From Bacillota bacterium (GTDB lineage Bacteria; Bacillota_B; Desulfitobacteriia; Desulfitobacteriales; Desulfitobacteriaceae), in the NCBI GenBank assembly GCA_021779415.1, contig JAJYAS010000279.1, positions 1-5,505 on the forward strand: 5,505 nucleotides of DNA, given 5' to 3'. The notes beneath the pieces are model-generated. The model did no database searches and was not told the DNA's origin. It saw nothing but the letters and a program-made list of their open reading frames with translations. Shown here piece after piece: positions 1-5,505 of this stretch. How positions within the stretch are numbered: the stretch's first letter is position 1; each line of letters opens with the position of its first letter. The position numbers were made by a program, and so were the translations under genes.

Positions 1-50
1 TTATACCGGGGCTTGGCGATGCCGGGGATCGGCTGTTTGGGACGAAATGA
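1..50 (+). CDS. upp: Uracil phosphoribosyltransferase, C-terminal end only (partial)
   Basis: Reading from base 3, the last codons give IPGLGDAGDRLFGTK and then TGA at 48-50. This is the highly conserved carboxy terminus of uracil phosphoribosyltransferase, which makes UMP from uracil and PRPP in pyrimidine salvage. The PGLGDAGDR loop is a family hallmark near the PRPP/uracil site. The rest of the gene lies left of the window. Its stop overlaps the comEB start as ATGA, so the two are probably co-transcribed and translationally coupled. Only 15 full codons are visible, but the match is distinctive. Confidence 0.9.
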   Translation, partial: IPGLGDAGDRLFGTK

Positions 51-514
51 TGACACTAGGAAAACGACCCAGCTGGGATAGTTACTTTATGCAGATGGCC
101 CATGTCGTGGCTGGGCGTTCAACCTGTCTGCGCCGCCAAGTCGGTTCTGTAATAGTCAAGGACAAACAAATTTTGAGCACAGGATATAATGGGAGTCCTT
201 CGGGACTCCAACATTGTGATGAAGTCGGTTGTTTACGGCAGAGCTTAGGTGTTCCTTCAGGAGAACGCCAGGAGATCTGCCGTGCTGTGCATGCGGAGCA
301 AAATGCTCTTGTACAGGCGGCTAAACATGGAGTCGCAATTAGGGGTGCGGATCTCTATGTGACCCATCAACCTTGCGTACTATGTACAAAATTGCTGATT
401 AATGTCGGAGTGAAACGTGTGGTCTATGCTCATTCTTATCCGGATCAGTTGGCAGTGGATATGGCAAGAGAAGCAGGATTAGTGTTTGAACAACTTGTCG
501 AATCATTAACCTGA
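47..514 (+). CDS. comEB: Deoxycytidylate (dCMP) deaminase, ComEB family
   Basis: 155-residue zinc-dependent deaminase predicted to convert dCMP to dUMP, feeding thymidylate synthesis in the cytoplasm. Visible motifs are GYNGSP at 46-51, HAEQNA at 82-87 (zinc ligand H82, catalytic E84) and PCVLC at 109-113 (zinc ligands C110 and C113), in the order and spacing of the cytidine/deoxycytidylate deaminase fold. Further Cys/His residues (H56, C57, C62, C78) lie in the region where dCMP deaminases often carry an extra metal site. Length is normal. The start is ATG 47 or ATG 50; both overlap the upp stop, and no strong ribosome binding site precedes them, which suggests coupling to upp. Bacillus names this gene comEB from its place in the competence locus; a DNA-uptake role is not implied. 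Confidence 0.95.
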   Translation: MMTLGKRPSWDSYFMQMAHVVAGRSTCLRRQVGSVIVKDKQILSTGYNGSPSGLQHCDEVGCLRQSLGVPSGERQEICRAVHAEQNALVQAAKHGVAIRGADLYVTHQPCVLCTKLLINVGVKRVVYAHSYPDQLAVDMAREAGLVFEQLVESLT

Positions 515-567
515 TATGTCATTCGCTTTTTCCAATTAAAGGGTTCTAAGGGTTTGGCATGTCAATC

Positions 568-573
568 GGAGGG
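568..573 (+). promoter_or_regulatory. Ribosome binding site of wecB
   Basis: GGAGGG sits 8 bases before the GTG at 582. This supports the GTG as the wecB start and shows that wecB can be translated independently of comEB. Confidence 0.8.
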
Positions 574-581
574 TATAATAC

Positions 582-1703
582 GTGATAAATCGAAAAAAAG
601 TGATGGTTGTGTTTGGTACGCGCCCGGAGGCCATAAAAATGGCTCCAGTGATCCAAGCGCTTCGACAGAAAGACTCCATCCTTTGTCAGGTTGCCGTGAC
701 AGCTCAGCACCGCGAGATGTTAGATCAAGTTCTAAAGCTTTTCAAAATGGTTCCCGATTTTGATCTAAATCTTATGAAGCAGGGGCAAACGTTAACAGAA
801 ATCACGACACGTGCTCTGAGTGGGCTTAAAGAGGTTTTTCAACGTGAACTCCCTGATCTTGTCTTGGTACATGGGGACACAACAACTACGTTTGTAGCTG
901 CACTTGCAGCATTTTATGCCCAAATTCCGGTCGGGCACGTAGAAGCCGGGCTGCGAACGGGAAATAAGTATTCCCCATTCCCAGAAGAAATGAATCGTAG
1001 ATTAGCGAGCGTTTTGACAGATTTTCATTTCGCCCCTACTGAGACGGCGAAACATAATCTTCTGCAAGAAGGGATCGCCCCAGAGAAAATTTTTGTAACC
1101 GGCAATACAGTGATTGATGCCTTGTTAGCCACGGTGAAACCGGTATATCGCTTTCTCGATCCGGAAATTCAAGCAATTTTAAAGCAGGGTGAAAAGTCAA
1201 GGATGGTTCTCGTCACAACACACCGTCGGGAAAACCTCGGTGAACCGATGCGTCAGATTTATCAGGCTTTAAAAAGCATGCTTGAAACGTTCCCAGATAC
1301 GCATGTTGTGTTTCCGGTACATAAAAATCCCAAGGTGAGAAAAGTGGTTACTGAGGTATTGGGAGCCCATCCCCGAGTCAATCTTATCGAACCGCTGGAC
1401 TACGAGCCCTTTGTAAATTTAATGGCACGTGCACATTTAATTTTGACAGACTCGGGGGGGATTCAGGAAGAAGCTCCATCCCTAGGAATTCCTGTTTTAG
1501 TAGTAAGAGATACTACTGAACGGCCTGAAGCGGTGGAGGCAGGGACGGTGTCTCTCGTAGGCACTAATTACGAAGGTGTATTCTCTGAACTTAAGCACCT
1601 TCTGAGCGACCAAACCGCCTATCAGAAAATGGCCATGGCCAGTAATCCTTATGGAGACGGGTGTGCAGCTGGCCGAATTGCGGAAATTATTTTAGGAAAT
1701 TAA
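582..1703 (+). CDS. wecB: UDP-N-acetylglucosamine 2-epimerase (non-hydrolysing)
   Basis: 373-residue cytoplasmic enzyme (also called MnaA) that interconverts UDP-GlcNAc and UDP-ManNAc, the ManNAc donor for cell-wall polymers such as teichoic acid linkage units or surface glycans. It has the GT-B fold of the family. Motifs in order: GTRPEAIKMAP from residue 12 (R14), AQHREMLDQ 41-49, HGDTTTT 97-103 (D99), HVEAGLRTG 119-127 (E121), PEEMNR 134-139 (E135), TGNTVIDAL 173-181, THRRENLG 213-220 (H214), PVHKNP 245-250, TDSGGIQEE 289-297 and RDTTERPEA 309-317. These include the counterparts of the E. coli catalytic residues D95, E117, E131 and H213. The QHRE region is where non-hydrolysing bacterial enzymes bind the allosteric UDP-GlcNAc. 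Length is typical. Start is GTG with a good ribosome binding site. It probably shares a transcript with upp-comEB and lies directly before the ATP synthase operon; no functional link is evident. Confidence 0.96.
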   Translation: MINRKKVMVVFGTRPEAIKMAPVIQALRQKDSILCQVAVTAQHREMLDQVLKLFKMVPDFDLNLMKQGQTLTEITTRALSGLKEVFQRELPDLVLVHGDTTTTFVAALAAFYAQIPVGHVEAGLRTGNKYSPFPEEMNRRLASVLTDFHFAPTETAKHNLLQEGIAPEKIFVTGNTVIDALLATVKPVYRFLDPEIQAILKQGEKSRMVLVTTHRRENLGEPMRQIYQALKSMLETFPDTHVVFPVHKNPKVRKVVTEVLGAHPRVNLIEPLDYEPFVNLMARAHLILTDSGGIQEEAPSLGIPVLVVRDTTERPEAVEAGTVSLVGTNYEGVFSELKHLLSDQTAYQKMAMASNPYGDGCAAGRIAEIILGN

Positions 1704-1705
1704 GT

Positions 1706-1733
1706 TTGGCGATAGAAAAAAACAATGTATAAA
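1706..1733 (+). promoter_or_regulatory. Candidate sigma-A promoter for atp operon (upstream)
   Basis: TTGGCG at 1706-1711 (4 of 6 to TTGACA) and TATAAA at 1728-1733 (5 of 6 to TATAAT) are separated by 16 bases. Position just after the wecB stop suits a promoter for the atp genes. Prediction by eye only. Confidence 0.4.
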
Positions 1734-1793
1734 AAAGCACAAAGTGAGACTAAAGTGTGTTAGAATATAAACAAAACGTCAATGTATGAAAAT
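1723..1793 (+). repeat. Imperfect direct repeat in the atp leader
   Basis: CAATGTATAAAAAA at 1723-1736 recurs as CAATGTATGAAAAT at 1780-1793, 12 of 14 identical and 57 bases apart. The copies flank the extended -10 candidate. They could be a paired protein site or chance in AT-rich DNA. Confidence 0.3.
1758..1766 (+). promoter_or_regulatory. Candidate extended -10 promoter element
   Basis: TGTTAGAAT contains a TGn extension followed by TAGAAT (5 of 6 to TATAAT). No good -35 hexamer lies 16-18 bases upstream, so this would have to act as an extended -10 promoter. A start near 1773 would give a leader of about 135 bases before atpZ. Confidence 0.35.
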
Positions 1794-1837
1794 TAAGGAA
1801 ATAGCAAGGAGTTATCTTAGCTAGTTGGTGTGAAAAA

Positions 1838-1870
1838 CAGGAGTGTTAGACTGCCCTCCCGATCCTCCTG
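1838..1870 (+). promoter_or_regulatory. Weak inverted repeat in the atp leader
   Basis: CAGGAG at 1838-1843 is complementary to CTCCTG at 1865-1870 across a 21-base interval. The pyrimidine run CCCTCCC at 1854-1860 could pair with the same GGAG instead. No U-tract follows, so it is not a terminator. It may be a modest 5' leader structure. Confidence 0.3.
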
Positions 1871-1893
1871 AAAGTATTTGCAAGTACATAGAA

Positions 1894-1898
1894 AAGGA
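1894..1898 (+). promoter_or_regulatory. Ribosome binding site of atpZ
   Basis: AAGGA lies 9 bases before GTG 1908. It is the best ribosome binding site near the gene and argues against the longer TTG start at 1878, which has none at proper spacing. It also lies 7 bases from an out-of-frame ATG at 1906. Confidence 0.65.
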
Positions 1899-1907
1899 CG
1901 AAAAAAT

Positions 1908-2135
1908 GTGGCGGGAAATCAAAAATCATGGCAAAAGGCGGTTGCAATAGGTTCGAGTATTGCAACGACACTGGCGGGTCTAGTCGGAGGGGGTTTTTAT
2001 TTGGGACGAAATCTAGATGCTCGTTGGGGCACGCAGCCATGGTTGACGATTGGTTTAATGATAAGTGGTCTGGTGCTGGGGGCAAGCTATCTGGTGATTA
2101 CGCTAAAAGAGTGGGCTTCCGATGACAAAAAGTAG
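1908..2135 (+). CDS. atpZ: AtpZ/AtpI-type small membrane protein of the ATP synthase operon
   Basis: 75-residue protein with two predicted membrane helices (about 11-33 and 45-66), a short loop between them and a charged tail ending DDKK. The loop pattern LGRNLDARWGTQPW (residues 32-45) matches the small AtpZ family (Pfam 'putative F0F1-ATPase subunit', ATPase_gene1), found at the head of many atp operons. In alkaliphilic Bacillus, AtpZ with AtpI has been linked to Mg2+/Ca2+ handling; its exact role elsewhere is unsettled. I chose GTG 1908 because AAGGA precedes it and the product begins MAGNQKSWQKA, as is usual for the family; a TTG at 1878 would add ten residues. Its end overlaps atpI by 14 bases, implying coupled translation. 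Confidence 0.85.
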   Translation: MAGNQKSWQKAVAIGSSIATTLAGLVGGGFYLGRNLDARWGTQPWLTIGLMISGLVLGASYLVITLKEWASDDKK

Positions 2136-2484
2136 CTTAGTAGCCTTGTGGATTGGAACAGCTTGTATATTGCTGGGAATAGCAGTTACGGGTTATCTGA
2201 GTTTACTGGGAAGTTTGATTGGGTACTGGACAGGGTTTGGCTATACTGTGTGGGTTTATCGTGATACGCAGATTAGTTCAGAACTTGATATTCGCTCGGC
2301 GATTAGTCGAATGCGTCGCAGCTTCTTTTCCCGGTTGGGAATGGTGACACTGGTCGTCATTGTTGTTGATCGTTTCCAAAAGAATTGGCTCTTAAGTTTA
2401 GCTTTGGGGATTGCTGTCGGGGTGATTGTCTCTTTCATCACCGTTGCAATACATAGAATTCGTGGAGAAAGGGGGGATAAATGA
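2122..2484 (+). CDS. atpI: ATP synthase accessory protein I (AtpI)
   Basis: 120-residue hydrophobic protein with four predicted membrane helices (about 6-25, 28-46, 72-84 and 89-110). A basic segment, SRMRRSFFSR (62-71), lies before the third helix, as in the ATP synthase I family. AtpI is a non-stoichiometric membrane protein that assists c-ring assembly or stability in some bacteria. Identification rests on topology, size and position directly before atpB rather than on a strong motif. ATG 2122 lies inside the end of atpZ with only a weak purine stretch (GTGGG at 2111-2115) before it, so translation is probably coupled to atpZ. Its stop is one base before the atpB GTG. Confidence 0.85.
   Translation: MTKSSLVALWIGTACILLGIAVTGYLSLLGSLIGYWTGFGYTVWVYRDTQISSELDIRSAISRMRRSFFSRLGMVTLVVIVVDRFQKNWLLSLALGIAVGVIVSFITVAIHRIRGERGDK
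2470..2475 (+). promoter_or_regulatory. Ribosome binding site of atpB
   Basis: AGGGGG (in a longer purine run 2464-2477) lies 10 bases before GTG 2486. It sets the atpB start at 2486 rather than at an in-frame TTG 60 bases upstream inside atpI. Confidence 0.75.
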
Positions 2485-2485
2485 A

Positions 2486-3244
2486 GTGAACGAAGAAACA
2501 GTTATTTGGCACTTGGGAAATATGACTTTTCACGGGCGAACCTTGATTAATGTTTGGCTTGTAATGGTTGCTATTTTAATTTTTTGCTTACTAGGGGTTC
2601 GTCATCTGACTAGTGGCAAACCGGGTAAGATGCAGAATGTTTTGGAATGGATCGTTGATTTTGTAAAAAACCTTGTATCGGATAACATGAACTATGAACA
2701 AGGACGACCCCTTTTAGGTTATTTATTAACGTTGATCATGTTTGTTTTCTTTTCCAATATGGTTAGCGTGATCCCGAACTTAACGTTTGGTCTTTTTGAA
2801 CATTTTCACATAGACTTTGCTCAATTGAATAAGATCTTTGATGCGAAAGAATACTTTTCTGCAGCACCCACCTCAGATATCAACGTTACAATGGCTCTAG
2901 CCTTGTTAACCATTGGTTTGGTTCTTTTCTTGGGTGTCAAGACAAAGGGACTCCATTATTTCCATCACTTTGTGGAGCCTTTTAAGGTGTTCGCGATCAT
3001 TCACATTATCGACTTACTCGCCAAACCATTGACGCTTGCCTTTCGTCTTTTTGGAAATATCTTTGCTGGGGAAATTCTCGTCAAGGTTATTTGGATGCTT
3101 CCGGGAATCAGTGTTCTGCCAGGGATAATACCCCAGGTAATATGGCTTGCCTTTAGTATTTTTATTGGCGCAATTCAAGCTTATGTGTTCACGGTATTGA
3201 CCACAGCTTACATATCTCAGGCTGTGACGCCCGCAGAACATTAA
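2486..3244 (+). CDS. atpB: F-type ATP synthase subunit a
   Basis: 252-residue integral membrane stator of Fo that forms the two half-channels for the coupling ion against the c-ring. The diagnostic helix PLTLAFRLFGNIFAGEIL (181-198) carries the essential arginine R187 (E. coli R210), N191 (N214) and E196 (E219). Q231 in GAIQAYVF matches E. coli Q252, and PTSDINVT (128-135) matches the conserved PTxDxNVT stretch. Several hydrophobic helices span about 20-38, 70-97, 135-151, 165-200 and 212-240. The GTG start at 2486 has a strong ribosome binding site and gives the usual length; the longer TTG form would add 20 residues read from the atpI overlap. The residues needed for proton transport are all present. 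Confidence 0.97.
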   Translation: MNEETVIWHLGNMTFHGRTLINVWLVMVAILIFCLLGVRHLTSGKPGKMQNVLEWIVDFVKNLVSDNMNYEQGRPLLGYLLTLIMFVFFSNMVSVIPNLTFGLFEHFHIDFAQLNKIFDAKEYFSAAPTSDINVTMALALLTIGLVLFLGVKTKGLHYFHHFVEPFKVFAIIHIIDLLAKPLTLAFRLFGNIFAGEILVKVIWMLPGISVLPGIIPQVIWLAFSIFIGAIQAYVFTVLTTAYISQAVTPAEH

Positions 3245-3250
3245 GTAATT

Positions 3251-3276
3251 CACTACTGAGTTAGTTTTCAGTGGTG
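3251..3276 (+). promoter_or_regulatory. Upstream hairpin (alternative A) between atpB and atpE
   Basis: CACTACTGA at 3251-3259 pairs with TCAGTGGTG at 3268-3276: nine pairs, one of them G-U, closing an 8-base loop. It begins six bases after the atpB stop. Its right arm is also the left arm of the next hairpin, so the two cannot form together. No U-tract follows. Confidence 0.6.
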
Positions 3277-3291
3277 CTTAGCACTCACTGA
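3268..3291 (+). promoter_or_regulatory. Downstream hairpin (alternative B) between atpB and atpE
   Basis: TCAGTGGTGC at 3268-3277 pairs with GCAC and CACTGA at 3281-3284 and 3286-3291, giving ten Watson-Crick pairs with a single bulged T at 3285 and a TTA loop. The following GGGAATAATT is not a U-tract, so this is not a standard terminator. It is more likely a stability, processing or translation-control element upstream of atpE. Confidence 0.65.
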
Positions 3292-3299
3292 GGGAATAA

Positions 3300-3575
<276 letters not shown>

Positions 3576-3583
3576 GTTCGTTT

Positions 3584-3608
3584 GATAGGCTAACGGATTA
3601 CGCCTATC
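3584..3608 (+). promoter_or_regulatory. Short hairpin just after atpE
   Basis: GATAGGC at 3584-3590 pairs perfectly with GCCTATC at 3602-3608 around an 11-base interval, in which TAA/TTA could add three more pairs. It starts eight bases after the atpE stop and is followed by a second, stronger hairpin. Confidence 0.55.
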
Positions 3609-3612
3609 TTAA

Positions 3613-3640
3613 TCAAGGGGGGACGAAAGTTCCCCCTTGA
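3613..3640 (+). promoter_or_regulatory. Strong GNRA-capped hairpin between atpE and atpF
   Basis: TCAAGGGGGGAC at 3613-3624 pairs with GTTCCCCCTTGA at 3629-3640: twelve consecutive pairs, one of them G-U, capped by a GAAA tetraloop (3625-3628). On the + strand it is followed by AAAAAAATCA, so it lacks the U-tract of an intrinsic terminator; the reverse strand lacks one too. A GNRA cap indicates a very stable RNA structure. A likely role is protecting the 3' end of an atpE-containing mRNA or marking a processing site. Some Rho-independent termination without a U-tract cannot be excluded. Confidence 0.75.
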
Positions 3641-3672
3641 AAAAAATCATCCCGACGTCAATTAGACTCGAG

Positions 3673-3679
3673 AGGGGGG
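3673..3679 (+). promoter_or_regulatory. Ribosome binding site of atpF
   Basis: AGGGGGG lies 7 bases before TTG 3687 and decides that unusual start. The run could alternatively pair with CCCCCT at 3632-3637, the right arm of the preceding hairpin. Confidence 0.7.
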
Positions 3680-3686
3680 TAGACCA

Positions 3687-4180
3687 TTGGGTGGGAATCC
3701 TATTCAATTTGACTATACGTTAGTGGCTACGGTCTTATCTTTCCTGTTACTCGTTTGGCTGCTCAGTGCAAAAGCATGGGGTCCGCTAATGAAAATGATG
3801 GAAGAGCGGCGGACTCATATTGAATCCATGCTTTCTCAGGCAGAAAATGAACGACAACAGGCTGAGCAAATTAAACGCGAATATCAAGAAGAGATGCGTA
3901 AGGCTCGTCAGGAAGCTCAAGAAGTGATCGCTAAAGCCACAAAGGTAAGCGAAGCGCGTGCAGCTGAAATCTTGGCTGAATCCCACGAGGAAGCTGAGAA
4001 AATCAAGAAATCTGCCCTTGTGGATATTGAACGCGAACGGGATCGTGCGATTTCTGAGGTTAAGGCACAAGTTGCGGATCTTTCAGTTCTTGTGGCGGAA
4101 AAGATTATTCGACAAAAGCTAGATATTAAAGGTCAAGGCGATCTCATTGAACAATTCATTCAAGAAGTAGGGGAAATGCA

Positions 4181-4184
<4 letters not shown>
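3687..4184 (+). CDS. atpF: F-type ATP synthase subunit b
   Basis: 165-residue peripheral-stalk subunit. It has one N-terminal membrane helix (about 9-29) followed by a long charged alpha-helical region (about 32-130) rich in Glu, Lys, Arg, Gln and Ala, typical of the right-handed coiled coil formed by the b dimer. The C-terminal segment SVLVAEKIIRQKLD (133-146) is the conserved part near the delta/F1 contact. Length is normal. The start is TTG at 3687, a rare codon but with a G-rich ribosome binding site at good spacing, and the product MGGNPIQFD begins as b subunits usually do. No better in-frame ATG or GTG lies before the membrane helix. The TGA stop overlaps the atpH ATG (ATGA), implying coupled translation. 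Confidence 0.95.
4169..4174 (+). promoter_or_regulatory. Ribosome binding site of atpH
   Basis: AGGGGA within the last codons of atpF lies 6 bases before ATG 4181, which overlaps the atpF stop. It supports coupled but ribosome-binding-site-driven initiation. Confidence 0.7.

Positions 4185-5505
<1,321 letters not shown>

Larger units (their letters stand above)
1704..1907 (+). other. Intergenic leader before the atp operon (no convincing gene)
   Basis: This 204-base AT-rich stretch separates wecB from atpZ. It has no convincing protein gene and no intrinsic terminator after wecB. It holds two candidate promoters, an imperfect 14-base repeat, a 6-bp inverted repeat and a short dyad at 1874-1887 (GTATTTG/CAAGTAC, one mismatch). 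AAGGAG at 1806-1811 looks like a ribosome binding site, but the nearest possible start (TTG 1825) gives only two codons. It is probably the control region of the ATP synthase genes. Confidence 0.7.

Noticed and set aside
539..554. Tandem AAGGGTT repeat between comEB and wecB
   Set aside because: Two 7-base copies nine bases apart are easily chance, and no start codon or promoter is associated with them.
554..579. TTGGCA ... TATAAT as a promoter before wecB
   Set aside because: Both hexamers are good (TTGGCA 554-559, TATAAT 574-579), but the 14-base spacer is too short for sigma-A, and the -10 lies between the ribosome binding site and the start codon, so the transcript would lack the site.
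554..763. Open frame of 69 codons on the + strand
   Set aside because: It overlaps the start of wecB in another frame, its product is low-complexity Ser/Arg-rich without family resemblance, and wecB has clear motifs and a ribosome binding site.
1843..1950. Small leader ORF from GTG 1843 (MLDCPPDPPES...) overlapping atpZ
   Set aside because: The GTG overlaps its only ribosome-binding-like sequence (CAGGAG), no family is recognised, and it runs out of frame into atpZ.
2426..2485. Longer atpB starting at TTG 2426
   Set aside because: It would overlap atpI by 59 bases, lacks a ribosome binding site there and adds 20 residues not expected in subunit a; GTG 2486 has AGGGGG at good spacing.
3613..3650. 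Intrinsic terminator after atpE
   Set aside because: The stem-loop is strong but is followed by A7, not a U-tract, on the + strand; the opposite strand has no U-tract in the right place either. It lies inside an operon whose downstream genes must be expressed.

Overview
This window is a stretch of core chromosome from a Gram-positive bacterium. All genes lie on the + strand. From left to right it holds the last codons of upp (uracil phosphoribosyltransferase), comEB (dCMP deaminase), wecB/mnaA (UDP-GlcNAc 2-epimerase), an intergenic leader of about 200 bases, and the front of the F-type ATP synthase operon: atpZ, atpI, atpB (a), atpE (c), atpF (b), atpH (delta) and the first 251 codons of atpA (alpha), which runs off the right edge. 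The upp-to-atp arrangement, strong purine-rich ribosome binding sites and frequent GTG/TTG starts point to the Firmicutes. From memory of gene order, an anaerobic clostridial lineage such as Desulfitobacterium/Desulfosporosinus (Peptococcaceae) fits best. That placement is an inference; no search was run.

Layout. Positions 1-1703 form a compact block of nucleotide and cell-envelope genes: upp and comEB overlap by an ATGA, and wecB follows after 67 bases with its own ribosome binding site. Positions 1704-1907 have no convincing gene. They hold candidate sigma-A promoter elements, a short repeat and a small hairpin, and are the likely control region of the atp operon. No intrinsic terminator is visible after wecB, so read-through from upstream is possible. 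From 1908 on the atp genes are packed tightly (atpZ/atpI overlap 14 bases; atpI/atpB 1 base apart; atpF/atpH overlap 4; atpH/atpA 4 bases apart), except around atpE, which has a 97-base gap before it and a 111-base gap after it.

How the genes work together. AtpB, AtpE and AtpF make the membrane Fo motor, AtpH is the peripheral-stalk connector, AtpA is the non-catalytic nucleotide-binding F1 subunit, and AtpZ and AtpI are accessory membrane proteins (AtpI helps c-ring assembly in some species). Subunit c lacks the hydroxyl ligands of Na+-type rings and has a Glu-Ala-x-Pro proton-type site, so a proton-coupled enzyme is predicted.

Most notable signal. I see no new gene system. The least expected structure is RNA-level: both gaps around atpE contain strong inverted repeats without U-tracts. 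Before atpE there are two mutually exclusive hairpins; after it there is a 7-bp hairpin followed by a 12-bp hairpin capped by a GAAA tetraloop. With the near-perfect Shine-Dalgarno of atpE, this looks like a way to give subunit c more expression than its neighbours.
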